A stretch of 64,000 nucleotides of DNA from Pseudomonadales bacterium (lineage in GTDB: Bacteria; Pseudomonadota; Gammaproteobacteria; Pseudomonadales; Pseudohongiellaceae). The stretch covers positions 1,488,001-1,552,000 of the forward strand of contig JACKOH010000002.1 of the NCBI GenBank assembly GCA_024234395.1, in the 5' to 3' direction. The first letter of the stretch is position 1. The number at the start of each line of letters is the position of its first letter. The notes beneath the pieces were generated by a model that had not been told where the DNA came from, did no database searches, and saw nothing but the letters and a program-made list of their open reading frames with translations. Made by a program: the position numbers and the translations under genes. Positions 16,981 to 26,767 of the stretch are shown one piece after another.

Positions 16981-18828
16981 TCAATCCAGTTCAAATTCAT
17001 CTTTCCAGGACTCGTCTTCTTCCCGCTTGGGTTGGTTGGACTTAGTCAATATGACATTTTCCAGCACTAGATAGTCCATTTCGGTGCGCATAAAGCAACG
17101 ATATGCATCTTCCGGAGTACATACGATGGGTTCGCCCCGCACATTGAAGGATGTGTTGATGATGACAGGGCAACCTGTCTTCTTTTCAAAGTGGTCAATC
17201 AAGTTCCAATAACGGGGATTCGTCTCTTGGTGCACGGTTTGAATGCGCGCCGAGTAATCAACGTGGGTAACGGCTGGGATATGTGACCTTGGTACATTTA
17301 ACTTCTCGATCCCAAATAGCGCGCGGTCCGCTTCACTCATTTCCAGAATATGATCTGGATGTACATCCGAAACCAGCAGCATATAGGGACTATCACCCTC
17401 GTGATCAAACCACTCCGATACCTTCTCGGCTTTTACAGATGGGGCGAACGGGCGAAACGATTCCCGATACTTTATTTTTAGATTCATCGTGGATTGCATT
17501 TTGGTGCTTCTCGCATCACCAATAATTGAGCGGCCACCCAGCGCTCGTGGTCCGAATTCCATACGACCCTGAAACCACCCAACCACATTTTCTTCCGCAA
17601 GTACCGTCGCTACTCGATCCATGAATTCGGTAGCATCTTCGACTACCTCATAGGGGGCATCCACTGAATCCAGATAGGTTGTGATATCAGCCGGTGAGTA
17701 AGCAGGGCCGAGATAAGATCCTTGCATGGCGTCCATCTCTTCAGTCACGCTGCGAGGATTTCCCAGATACTCATGCCAGATAGAAAGGGCCGCGCCCAAT
17801 GCGCCGCCGGCATCTCCGGCCGCAGGCTGTATCCATATGTTTTTAAATATCTTTTCCCGTTTCAGACGGCCATTGGCTACACAATTTAGTGCCACTCCGC
17901 CGGCAAGAACAAGATTGTCTACATCGAAACTGTCTTTTATTTTACGGCTTATCTTCAGAATTGCGTCTTCGGTGACTACTTGAATCGACCGTGCCAGATC
18001 CATATGCACCTGGGTAAGCTCTGTTTCAGGCGACCTTGGTTCCATGCCGAACAAATCGCTGAAATTTCTATTCGTCATTGTGAGGCCGGCAGGATAATTG
18101 AAGTATTTCATATTGAGGCGAAAGCTGCCGTCTTCGCGCAGATCTAGGAGGTGCTTGTAGATTACATCTACGAACTTGGGTTCTCCATAGGGAGCCAAGC
18201 CCATTAATTTGTACTCCCCGGAATTCACCTTGAAGCCTACAAAGTAGGTCATTGCAGAATAGAGCAGTCCCAATGAGTGTGGGAACGTGATTTCCCATTT
18301 TGGATCTAGGCGATTACCTTCACCCAGCCACACTGAAGTTGTTGCCCATTCACCGACTCCATCTGCGCACAGCACCGCTGCTTTCTCAAACGGAGACGGG
18401 AAAAAAGCTGAAGCTGCATGAGATTGATGATGACCTGTGAACAGCAATTGAGGGATATCATTACCGCCGTCGCCGATCTTCTTCAATTCATCTTTCAAAG
18501 TTTTCTTGATGAATACTTTCTCCCTCAGCCATATGGGCATAGCCGAGAAAAAAGAACGTAGACCCTGGGGGGCATAGCTCAGATAAGTTTCGAGCAGGCG
18601 TTCAAACTTTATCAGTGGTTTATCATAGAAAACAATGTGATTAATGTCGGCCAGTGATAGACCGCTTTCTTCCAGGCAGTAGCGTATTGCATTTGAAGGA
18701 AATGCAGGGTCGTGTTTCTTCCTGGTGAATCTTTCTTCCTGGGCCGCGGCCGTTACTTTTCCATCCTGAACCAGGGCGGCGGCACTGTCGTGGTAGAAAC
18801 AGGAAATACCAATAATATTGACTGTCAT
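16981..18828 (-). CDS. NodU/CmcH-family carbamoyltransferase
   Basis: The protein moves a carbamoyl group from carbamoyl phosphate, through carbamoyl-adenylate, to a hydroxyl of a sugar or natural product. The N-terminal Kae1-like domain starts MTVNIIGISCFYHDSAAAL and has HHQSHAASAF (metal-binding histidines) and LVLAGGVALNCVANG. The C-terminal domain has GRMEFGPRALGGRS and TSFNVRGEPIVCTPEDA. 615 residues is the family size, with all motifs intact. With SxtJ and DUF5989 it forms a carbamoylation module, so O-carbamoyl groups on the EPS are likely. It could also act on a small molecule, but no such pathway is nearby. Confidence 0.9.
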   Translation of the reverse strand: MTVNIIGISCFYHDSAAALVQDGKVTAAAQEERFTRKKHDPAFPSNAIRYCLEESGLSLADINHIVFYDKPLIKFERLLETYLSYAPQGLRSFFSAMPIWLREKVFIKKTLKDELKKIGDGGNDIPQLLFTGHHQSHAASAFFPSPFEKAAVLCADGVGEWATTSVWLGEGNRLDPKWEITFPHSLGLLYSAMTYFVGFKVNSGEYKLMGLAPYGEPKFVDVIYKHLLDLREDGSFRLNMKYFNYPAGLTMTNRNFSDLFGMEPRSPETELTQVHMDLARSIQVVTEDAILKISRKIKDSFDVDNLVLAGGVALNCVANGRLKREKIFKNIWIQPAAGDAGGALGAALSIWHEYLGNPRSVTEEMDAMQGSYLGPAYSPADITTYLDSVDAPYEVVEDATEFMDRVATVLAEENVVGWFQGRMEFGPRALGGRSIIGDARSTKMQSTMNLKIKYRESFRPFAPSVKAEKVSEWFDHEGDSPYMLLVSDVHPDHILEMSEADRALFGIEKLNVPRSHIPAVTHVDYSARIQTVHQETNPRYWNLIDHFEKKTGCPVIINTSFNVRGEPIVCTPEDAYRCFMRTEMDYLVLENVILTKSNQPKREEDESWKDEFELD

Positions 18829-18921
18829 AGGGTCATCGACTTCTTAAAATTAGTACCATTTACAACATGCCGCTATGGACTATACAACGTTTCTTGGCCG
18901 AAGTAATCCACCTCCAAAGAA

Positions 18922-20532
18922 TTATGCGCACCGCATAAGGGTGTCGCGAGAAAATTTGCCAACAGAACCAAGACCCTGCCCAGCTGCTTTTTCTTCGTCG
19001 GTTTCCTTCTGGAAAATGGCAGGTAATCGAGTGACGAGCGCGAGGGCGATCCCGAATAATATCATTTGCCGGACCTGTCCATAGACTGGATTAAGTATGC
19101 CATTGAGAATAAAAATTATGTAGGAAAGGAATATTACGCCAGTAAGGACTTTGGCTTTTTCACTTCTTACAATTTGATAGACTTCTCGAAATCTCAAGGT
19201 AATCAGCACGCCAGCAATCAGGGTGATGGAAATCCCGACCAGGCCCAATCTTTGAAGAATCCAGAGATAAAGGCTGTGGATGCCTTCCATAGTCACTTCC
19301 AGACGCCGCAGCTGGACGGTTTCGTCCCACAGTGGTGTCAGCGCATGGCCAAATGCAGGGGTATCTGCCAGGCTCTCAATGAACCAGACCAGCATTGCAA
19401 ATCGATACTGAGTCGACCCCTGAGATAGAGTCGTTTCACTGGCTCTTTCCATGACTGAACCGAAAACCACTTGTCCAACGGGGGTCACTGCAAAGAAAAT
19501 TCCCGCGACGATGACTCCTACACTGATAAGGAAAAGCAGCCTTCCCCAAGCTTTTCTGGGAAGGATCAACGGCCAGAATAGAAATGCAATGGCAATAGCG
19601 CCCCAGAGCGTGCGACGAAATGATAGAAGAATCAACAATACCCAGAAAATTGCGCAAATTACACGGACAGTTGTACCCCAACTAGAGTAATGGCGCAGGG
19701 CCCACCGACTAATTACGTAAAACAGTGCGCAACCCATTAACCATATGCTGACAGTGTCTACTATCACGGTAACCAGGGAAGCCACCATGTCAGGGTTACT
19801 GATCAGGCGCCCAATAGCCAGTGCGATGGTACCCACCATGGCGGCAGAAAACACCAGCAGGCCCTGGTCCAGATCCCTCTTTTCCCGAAAGAAAAACAAA
19901 CCCAGTAGGTAAGATGGAAACACAATTACGAACAGTTTCATCTGAAGGATAGCCACCAGCCGTGCTATTTCTTCAGGCAGTTCCGCACCTTCGAAGAAAC
20001 CATAGTTCCCTGGCAATATTGGTGGGCCGAATGTCTGATAGCTGCTGAGGGAAACAACGATGGACATCAGGGTGGTCGCGAACAATAGTATTAAACCCAC
20101 CCCCGCTTTATCGACCTGAAAAGGAAACCGCTCTCGATGGAAGACAAATTTTAGGAAGTAAAGTGCGAGTATACCCGTTAGCAGTAAGTCCGGGATGTAA
20201 ACTGCAGGCAAGCCAACTGTCACGGAGTAAAAAAACGTTCGCTCAGATCGTTCAACGCCGTCGATTCCACCGGGGGTTTCTTCAACGAACAAGATGAGAA
20301 ACAGAAACCCCAGCATGGCAATACGGGGTTTCCAACACGCAACTATAATAGCGGGGATAGCAACCATCACTGCGACAGGTAGGGCAGGGCTGACATCTAC
20401 CCCTATCAATACAATGAATGCGCCCGCAACACCAACGAGTATGGCGCAGAGTACGTAGAAAGGACTCTTGAAGTTCTTGAGGAAGGCACGAATAAAATCG
20501 ATACCCGAGACTCGATCAGTCACGCTAACCAT
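18922..20532 (-). CDS. O-antigen ligase/polymerase-family membrane protein (Wzy-like)
   Basis: About a dozen hydrophobic segments and a large periplasmic loop (about residues 350-420) with arginine-rich motifs fit the Wzy/WaaL family, which joins repeat units on undecaprenyl diphosphate or transfers the chain. In a locus with flippase, export protein and chain-length protein, the polymerase role is the best guess. The start at 20532 overlaps the end of the kinase-like gene by eight bases; a TTG at 20553 is possible but too close to its ribosome binding site. The cytoplasmic C-terminal tail is charged. Confidence 0.8.
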   Translation of the reverse strand: MVSVTDRVSGIDFIRAFLKNFKSPFYVLCAILVGVAGAFIVLIGVDVSPALPVAVMVAIPAIIVACWKPRIAMLGFLFLILFVEETPGGIDGVERSERTFFYSVTVGLPAVYIPDLLLTGILALYFLKFVFHRERFPFQVDKAGVGLILLFATTLMSIVVSLSSYQTFGPPILPGNYGFFEGAELPEEIARLVAILQMKLFVIVFPSYLLGLFFFREKRDLDQGLLVFSAAMVGTIALAIGRLISNPDMVASLVTVIVDTVSIWLMGCALFYVISRWALRHYSSWGTTVRVICAIFWVLLILLSFRRTLWGAIAIAFLFWPLILPRKAWGRLLFLISVGVIVAGIFFAVTPVGQVVFGSVMERASETTLSQGSTQYRFAMLVWFIESLADTPAFGHALTPLWDETVQLRRLEVTMEGIHSLYLWILQRLGLVGISITLIAGVLITLRFREVYQIVRSEKAKVLTGVIFLSYIIFILNGILNPVYGQVRQMILFGIALALVTRLPAIFQKETDEEKAAGQGLGSVGKFSRDTLMRCA

Positions 20533-21244
20533 AAAAAATCCACGGGACGTCAAATTTCCTCTGACTGATTACTGCGCCTATGATTTCAGCTTGACCAAGT
20601 TCGAGATCATCCACCAGATTCTGAATTTGCTGTCGAGTAGGGCCGTTGTATTTGATAACCAGCAGTGAATTCTTGACTATTTTTGCCATCGACATAAACG
20701 ACTTGCTTCGATTATTAGAAGAAGAATCAATAATTACCAGATCAAATTCGGTTGATGCCATCTCCATGAACTTTTTGAATTTTTCCTGTGAAAGCTTTGG
20801 GCTTTCGGTAAGGTTTTCACTCATGGGTGCAAAAGAGAGATTTTTTAGTACAGTCTCGTGAACGCATTTTTTGAATGCAATTTTGTCGGTAAAATATTCG
20901 TGCAATCCAGGAGTCTTCTCTCCTGTATTTAGCAATTGACTAAGTCCGCCGTTGTAAAAATCTCCATCTATCAGTAATACCTTCTTTTTTGGTTCGAATG
21001 CAGCTGCCAGCACTGCCAAGATAAGAGCAATGGTACTACGGCCCTCCTGCGGCTCACAGCTACAGACAATCAACGTGTTCTTGGGATCGGTTTCTGTATG
21101 TCGGACAAATAGTTCATTGTCCAGAGATTCGTATAATGAATAAGAGGAGGCGTGATTGAAAATTTTTGAGAGGTAAGTGCGCGTATTTTTCTCACAATGG
21201 GAGAAAAGGGGTTCCACATCTTTGCGAATACTATCGAAATTCAT
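20525..21244 (-). CDS. CpsD/Wzc-like ATPase of the BY-kinase family with altered Walker A
   Basis: The start at 21244 has AGG six bases upstream; the frame is open further up but overlaps the chain-length gene. The 239-residue protein has the MinD-like fold: Walker A CEPQEGRSTIA, Walker A' LLIDGDFYNGG and Walker B FDLVIIDSSS. The invariant Walker A lysine (GKST) is arginine here (GRST), and the C-terminus lacks the tyrosine cluster of active BY-kinases (only one Tyr at the end). It sits between the chain-length protein and the polymerase, the usual place for the kinase half of Wzc. It may be a catalytically weak regulator. Confidence 0.75.
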   Translation of the reverse strand: MNFDSIRKDVEPLFSHCEKNTRTYLSKIFNHASSYSLYESLDNELFVRHTETDPKNTLIVCSCEPQEGRSTIALILAVLAAAFEPKKKVLLIDGDFYNGGLSQLLNTGEKTPGLHEYFTDKIAFKKCVHETVLKNLSFAPMSENLTESPKLSQEKFKKFMEMASTEFDLVIIDSSSNNRSKSFMSMAKIVKNSLLVIKYNGPTRQQIQNLVDDLELGQAEIIGAVISQRKFDVPWIFYG

Positions 21245-21299
21245 TCTTAACCTACAATTATCAGAAAAATCTTCAGGCTGAATAACGCTGTAACAGCAA

Positions 21300-22559
21300 T
21301 TAAATGCGCTCAGTAGAGGCAAGCACACGAATTCCGAAATATCGCTCGACTTCTGACGCGCTTCTGATTGTGTGATCGAAATAGTGGAGGACGAATGCCC
21401 AGGATATCGCCAACACGACACCCATGAACGCTGCCATAATTACGATCATGCGTTTGCGAGGAGAAACGGGTGTGCCATCGGCTTCAGGGCGTTCGAATAT
21501 TTCGATAAGATTGATCTGTTCTGTCTGACCACCTGCAACCAGTTTGGCCTGGGCTAGGTTTCTTTGGAATAAGTTAAAGTCCTCAAGGGCAATCTCAAAT
21601 TCGCGAGTTAGCCTAACCATTTCCAATTCCCGTCTGGGTAATTGATTGACGAAATCCACGTAGTAATCAATACGCTCCTGAATGTCTTCCACCAATCTTT
21701 GACGCCGATCATTGTCCGGTATTTCCTGCGCAATTCGCAGCTCTTCTTCAAGACTGAGGACGTATGAGCTAATTTCTGACTGTAACCGAAGGCTATCAGT
21801 AATACCCAACAAATTGGGCGGCCGCTTAGTCAGGCCGTCTTCCGGAGTGGTTTTTGGCCCTCCAGTAGAGGTCGCTCCCAATTTAAATTCTGTCAGCGCC
21901 ATTTCGGCAGCATGCAAGCGATCAACGGCTTTATCAAATTCGTTTTGCAGATAAGCAACCAGGCCGTTTGCATTTTCTTCGATTACCCCATAGTAGTATT
22001 CGGAATACACATCGATAAGGGCATTTAACGTGTCAGCCGCTTCCTGTGGGTTTTTCGCTCTATAATCGATTGATATGGCGTTACTGTCAGAAGGGAACGA
22101 GGTATAGATAAAATCTTCAACAGCACCGATAGCGGCGGCCCGGGCGTCCCAGGGGGTCGCCCACCTTTCTATTCCCAGAGCCTCGCCGATGCTACGCTTG
22201 AGGTCACCTACCCAGTTCTTTAATTGCTCAATGTGACCTATCGTTCGCCATTCATACAATTTAATTCTGTCTACTGTTTCTGTGGCTATTCGGGTCGAGG
22301 CAATAATATCCTGCTGCGTACTGAATTTCACCATTTGTTCCAGATCCGATTGGGGCGGGCCATCGCGAAGAGGCTGAAGAAGAACAGTTTGCTCATTTAG
22401 TATCAGTGTCGCACCCGCTCCGTAACTTGGGGAAATCAGGAAATAGGCCAGAAAAATTGCTGTAAAAACCGTGCTGCAGAAAATCAAAGCCATGCTCCAT
22501 TTTCTTCGGAACAGAATTCCCAAAATTTCCCGCATCGGAACTAGCATTTCATCTTGCAT
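21300..22559 (-). CDS. Chain-length determinant (Wzz/GumC-type) protein
   Basis: The family controls EPS chain length as part of the inner-membrane export complex. One helix lies near the N-terminus (about residues 19-41) and one near the C-terminus (about 377-400), with a proline-rich lead-in (ADGTPVSPRKR). The periplasmic part is largely helical and coiled. A good ribosome binding site (GAGAAG, six bases) supports the start. 419 residues, no kinase domain; the kinase-like protein is separate and follows downstream, as in split Wzc systems. Confidence 0.85.
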   Translation of the reverse strand: MQDEMLVPMREILGILFRRKWSMALIFCSTVFTAIFLAYFLISPSYGAGATLILNEQTVLLQPLRDGPPQSDLEQMVKFSTQQDIIASTRIATETVDRIKLYEWRTIGHIEQLKNWVGDLKRSIGEALGIERWATPWDARAAAIGAVEDFIYTSFPSDSNAISIDYRAKNPQEAADTLNALIDVYSEYYYGVIEENANGLVAYLQNEFDKAVDRLHAAEMALTEFKLGATSTGGPKTTPEDGLTKRPPNLLGITDSLRLQSEISSYVLSLEEELRIAQEIPDNDRRQRLVEDIQERIDYYVDFVNQLPRRELEMVRLTREFEIALEDFNLFQRNLAQAKLVAGGQTEQINLIEIFERPEADGTPVSPRKRMIVIMAAFMGVVLAISWAFVLHYFDHTIRSASEVERYFGIRVLASTERI

Positions 22560-22644
22560 TTGAAACTTCTCTGTATTTCTGTGATTGTTGCAAAATCTGG
22601 ATTGTTATCAATCGCTATTCAATTTGTCATATACCTACACGAAG

Positions 22645-23814
22645 TTAAATTTGAGGAGTTATCTGCAGTAAACCACGGCGTAGAGACTCATTGATTAATT
22701 CCACAGACTTAGCTGCTTCGCGAGCAACGCTTGCTGAATGAATTGCAGTCCAGAAATTGAAAACTGGCACAGTGCGAGCAAAAAATTGCTCGACGAAAAT
22801 GCCAACTTGAGCAATAAAAGTGCGCGGAACGATCACAATGTCATCGTTTTGTAAGTAAATATTTTGATCCGGCGCCGTGCCATCCAGAAAATCTCCAATG
22901 CGCATGCTTTGAAAGCTTGGTGAGTCGCTCTGGGTGTTTCGTATTACCACTACACTGTTCAAGTTAGCTTGAATTTGGTCCACACCGGCGATCGCCAGAG
23001 CTTCAACTAGCCGCAGAGAACCATTTATTGGAATCAAACCCTGTGAAGCGACTTCCCCTATGACGGCAATTTCCCGCGGAGCGAGTTTATCTGCCAATAC
23101 CGATACCTCGAAATCAGAGAGTGTTCTGCGCCCGGAAAACGTTGGTATTACAGTAACCTGTGCGTCCCGAATGAATGCCTGGATGCCTTGCGTGGCATCT
23201 GCTGTCACATCCTCAACTGTCCTGTTTGCAGCCTGTAATCGACCAATCAGGGGAAGCGTGACCATGCCATCAGGCTCGATCACCGAAATATCACTCAAAT
23301 CTGGGTGTTGCCAGACGCGCAGGGACAGCGAGTCGCCGTGCCTCAGTTCCTTGGGGCTGACTTCTGAATAGGGCTGCAACTTCTCTTTGACAATTTCTCG
23401 CAACTGCTCGACGGTCAAACCAGCGGCGCGAACTTCTCCGATCAGGGGGAGTGTGATTGTTCCATTCGGCTGAATTACTGCGGAGCGATTGAGTTCAGGA
23501 TATCCCCAGATTGTGATACTGACCTCATCGCCATTTTCGAAAACAAGGGGCCGTGGGTCGATGGATTCTGAAAGGTCGAATTCTGAAACATTGATGTTCA
23601 GTTCGCTTGTGTCCAAGAGAGGCAATGGTTCGGGCTGGGCTTCATCAGAATCAGTCGCAGCGGAGTCACTGCTGGAGTCCCGGCCGCTACCGAGCGACTG
23701 TGTGTTCGACGAAATTGTCTGGCCGGTGCCCGTAGTACAGTTTGCGAGCGTTGTCAGCAAAATCAACATGGCAATCCATCTGCTAATATTGAAATTCAAT
23801 TCTGCAAAAACCAT
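22645..23814 (-). CDS. Wza-like polysaccharide export lipoprotein with duplicated export domain
   Basis: The outer-membrane export channel of the EPS pathway. A hydrophobic start ends in TTLANC (Cys26), a lipoprotein site with an unusual Asn before the cysteine. After a serine/aspartate-rich linker come two copies of the Poly_export repeat: residues 91-150 (FENGDEVSITIWGYPELN) and 158-224 (LRHGDSLSLRVWQHPDLS), each with a copy of TLPLIG. An SLBB-like domain follows (about 248-320, GEVASQGLIPINGSLRL). Most Wza proteins have one such export domain. It heads the minus-strand operon with the chain-length, kinase-like and polymerase genes. Confidence 0.85.
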   Translation of the reverse strand: MVFAELNFNISRWIAMLILLTTLANCTTGTGQTISSNTQSLGSGRDSSSDSAATDSDEAQPEPLPLLDTSELNINVSEFDLSESIDPRPLVFENGDEVSITIWGYPELNRSAVIQPNGTITLPLIGEVRAAGLTVEQLREIVKEKLQPYSEVSPKELRHGDSLSLRVWQHPDLSDISVIEPDGMVTLPLIGRLQAANRTVEDVTADATQGIQAFIRDAQVTVIPTFSGRRTLSDFEVSVLADKLAPREIAVIGEVASQGLIPINGSLRLVEALAIAGVDQIQANLNSVVVIRNTQSDSPSFQSMRIGDFLDGTAPDQNIYLQNDDIVIVPRTFIAQVGIFVEQFFARTVPVFNFWTAIHSASVAREAAKSVELINESLRRGLLQITPQI

Positions 23815-23987
23815 ATCCTGACCTGATAATTCCTGGTAATTTATAAGGTGATTAATTCTAATGTATTCGATCTTACGAAGCTAATTATAATAAAATCAGC
23901 GAGTTAAAAAGTAAATTAGATCTTATTGGAATCCGGGAGAATAATCTTTGGGTAGGTAGCTGTTATTGCAGTATCGAATCCGACCCC

Positions 23988-25838
23988 CTATTGCTTCGGG
24001 TTTTGACAGGAGTTGGAGTGTAACATAGCGAAGTTGCCCAGAATGCGCTTTTCTTCGATTTCATTGCCAACATTAATATTGCCGCTGCAAGTTAGATTCT
24101 TCCCGGCATTGAGGCGTATGTAGGCTTTATCACCATCGCTAAAAACGAACCCTGGGCCGATCTCTGAGTCCGGTGCAATAACGACTCCCGTTACTTTACT
24201 GCCGACGCGGGTCATTTTCTGTGCGATTCCTCGCATACCCCTGCAATGGAAATAGTGAGAAATGCGATAGAGAAGTACGGCAATCTGGCTTTTGTTAAGC
24301 ACATGTCGATTTGTATTTCTGCGACCCTGGGCGTTGTGATAGCGGGAATAGCGACGCAAATCCATAGCTATCATATCCAGAAGTCCAGACATAGTCGCAG
24401 AATCGGGCTTTTCGCGATTTCTCCGAAAAAATCGCAGAATTCGCAGAGGCTGAAACAGGCCAATGACAACCATCAGGGCAGGTCCAAGCGTTACTGCGAA
24501 CAGTGACACGAGAATTTTTAACCAGAGGTTGGCATCGACAGTGAGAAGAGCGATGACTCCCAGTACTGCCATCAATGCCAACACACGGAATATATCCCTT
24601 AGCGCCAACATGCCGCAGACAGTTTTCTCAAGGGCGCGCAATCTAAAAATAAGCTGTGCCAGATTGTGGATCAGCCGCGCCGCTATGGCTCCCAGGATTC
24701 CCACTGCAGGTACTAAAAAGAACAGGGCAGCAACGTAGAAAAAAGCACCCAGTGTCAATGCGCGAGTATCCTCTATCTGCATGTCCGAGGAGTGTAAAAG
24801 GCTGCTGCATAAGTGATCAATTCCAGCGATAACCAGTATCGCCATGAACAACTGGGTTGCGAGCAAAGGGTAGGGGTACTGATTAGCGAACAGCAGAAGT
24901 ACATAGTATTCGCCGAAAAGAATCGCTATGAAGCAAAAAAGGCTGAGTCCTGCGGCAAACCCTAACAGCGTGATCCGCAAGGCAACGCGGTATTGCAGTT
25001 TCGACTGGACAAATTTTCGAGAGAGATACGGAAACAAGGCCATAATCAGGCCTGAAAGGATCACTATGCTTATGTCGAACACCCGGTAACCAATCGCATA
25101 ATAACCTATGACTTCCACAGCCTCACTGATAGACAAGACAAAGAAATCAAGGCGACCCAGGAATGCCAACAGCAAAGTGCCCATTAAAAAGGCAGGAAGC
25201 ACCCTAAAGGTGCGGGTAATAAGATCAAGATCAGGCCGGGGTATGCCTACAAGTATTCTTTGCCGGTACATGAGGACGACATAGATAGAAAGGGCACACA
25301 GGCGCGTTAACAAAAACACCCACATCAGCTCTTTCAGTTCTCCATTCCTGGAGAGAACCAGCATACTCAGGACTATTCGAGACAAGTTTTCTGACAGGGC
25401 GATTAATCCTACTGGCTTGGCCTGATAAAGGCTCATGAAAATTATTTCGCAGATGAAGATTAGAATCCCAGGCACGATAATAAACCCCAGGATACGGACG
25501 CCCTGCTCCACGGATGAGGAATAGCTAAAAAATTGCATTGCAAAATCTGTCAGGAGATTAACCAATACACAGCCGAGAATGCTTAGAAATCCAATAGTTG
25601 CAAAGAATTTTCCGGCTTGAGATGGGGCTCGTGCGACTTCGCGCATGACAAATGTTGTAAGGCCAAGGAGTGGCAGCATCTGCATGACAAAATAAAAAGC
25701 CATGATCAGAGCGTATTCGCCAAGCAATACATCGGAACGACGCGCAATCATCATCAACAGGATAAATGATCCCAACGGCGTAGCGAGTCTATTTAGAAGC
25801 ACATACCTCGTATGCGCTATTGTACTGGCAAGGTTCAT
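23988..25838 (-). CDS. Wzx-like flippase fused to a serine-acetyltransferase-like domain
   Basis: The first 460 or so residues are a MATE/Wzx-type flippase with 12 to 14 hydrophobic segments, which would turn lipid-linked repeat units across the inner membrane. A charged linker (about 470-505, RRYSRYHNAQGRRN) leads into a C-terminal domain (about 510-616) that resembles the end of serine acetyltransferases (VLLYRISHYFHCRGMRG then a hexapeptide-like stretch IAPDSEIGPGFVFSDG). The hexapeptide part is short, perhaps too short for a full left-handed beta helix. Acetylation tied to flipping is plausible but inferred. The frame is intact throughout. Confidence 0.75.
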   Translation of the reverse strand: MNLASTIAHTRYVLLNRLATPLGSFILLMMIARRSDVLLGEYALIMAFYFVMQMLPLLGLTTFVMREVARAPSQAGKFFATIGFLSILGCVLVNLLTDFAMQFFSYSSSVEQGVRILGFIIVPGILIFICEIIFMSLYQAKPVGLIALSENLSRIVLSMLVLSRNGELKELMWVFLLTRLCALSIYVVLMYRQRILVGIPRPDLDLITRTFRVLPAFLMGTLLLAFLGRLDFFVLSISEAVEVIGYYAIGYRVFDISIVILSGLIMALFPYLSRKFVQSKLQYRVALRITLLGFAAGLSLFCFIAILFGEYYVLLLFANQYPYPLLATQLFMAILVIAGIDHLCSSLLHSSDMQIEDTRALTLGAFFYVAALFFLVPAVGILGAIAARLIHNLAQLIFRLRALEKTVCGMLALRDIFRVLALMAVLGVIALLTVDANLWLKILVSLFAVTLGPALMVVIGLFQPLRILRFFRRNREKPDSATMSGLLDMIAMDLRRYSRYHNAQGRRNTNRHVLNKSQIAVLLYRISHYFHCRGMRGIAQKMTRVGSKVTGVVIAPDSEIGPGFVFSDGDKAYIRLNAGKNLTCSGNINVGNEIEEKRILGNFAMLHSNSCQNPKQ

Positions 25839-26073
25839 AAATTCAGACAGCGCGGGCCGCGAGATTCCCGAAATAGCATTGAAAGGAAAAAATCTCGAAG
25901 AGATTCTGATTTATTAGGCCGGGTGCTGACGGACAGCCGGAATAGAATAACAGTTAATTCAGCCGGAACACACTAAAGGACTGGCGTAGTTGCGGCAATA
26001 TCTGTACATGATTTACACGCTCAGATAGTCTAGCCTAAGCTGGATTTACCCGGAAGCAAATGACTACTATACC

Positions 26074-26718
26074 ATGCCCCCAACTATGGAATTCTCTCCC
26101 AAACGCTGCATACTGAGCCCTGCGCCACAGGAACTTGTTTTTCAAAACTCCAAATTCAATTTTCGTCCAATTTGCGAGACAGATTTGGAAGACCTCTATA
26201 CCTGGCGTACTGACCCTTTAGTCGGGCAGTTCCTGGCCTCAGCTCCCCCTGCTTCGCTAGACGATCAGATAGCCTGGTATCGGCGCTATCTGGACGATGA
26301 ATCCAGCCTGAACTTCATCGTTTCCAGCACTACCAATGCCGCCAGGCGCTTTGGCTATTGCCAGCTTTTGAAAATAGACATGGACGAAAAGTGCCTGGAA
26401 ATCGGTAGCGTGGTTGCTGTCCGGGAATTGCTGGGACTAGGTGTAGGCTATGCCCAGGCTACGAGTTTGCTGACTATTTGCTTCGACCAACTGGGTATGA
26501 AAACGATCTATGCAAACAACCATCCGGAAAATGATGGGTCCAACAGGCTACATGCCGAGTTCTGGCGATCAACCCGCATTGACTATGAACATTCCTATAA
26601 AAAGGATGGTCAAATATTGTTCTCTCTTACAAAGCGTGCGTTCGAAGAATTTGCGACCAGGATCAGTCAAAAGAGAGCACGATGGAAGCCCTATTTCGAA
26701 ACGATTCCAGTAGTCTGA
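26074..26718 (+). CDS. GNAT-family N-acetyltransferase
   Basis: The fold is RimJ/RimL-like: RPICETDLEDLYTWRTD at the start, then IGSVVAVRELLGLGVGYAQA, which covers the acetyl-CoA pyrophosphate-binding loop in a degenerate form (R/Q-x-x-G-x-G usual). In sugar clusters such enzymes acetylate amino groups of amino sugars, often made by a nearby aminotransferase; one is at 28024. No clear ribosome binding site; starts at 26074 and 26086 are both open. Convergent with the SGNH gene behind it. Confidence 0.7.
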   Translation: MPPTMEFSPKRCILSPAPQELVFQNSKFNFRPICETDLEDLYTWRTDPLVGQFLASAPPASLDDQIAWYRRYLDDESSLNFIVSSTTNAARRFGYCQLLKIDMDEKCLEIGSVVAVRELLGLGVGYAQATSLLTICFDQLGMKTIYANNHPENDGSNRLHAEFWRSTRIDYEHSYKKDGQILFSLTKRAFEEFATRISQKRARWKPYFETIPVV

Positions 26719-26767
26719 TGACTGATTTCCAACTATTATATTGCTGGACATACTCCTTATTAAAAAG

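Noticed and set aside
25981..25997. Possible fourth sigma-54 box before the GNAT gene
   Set aside because: GG-N10-GC spacing is met but the -12 element reads CGGC instead of TTGC.
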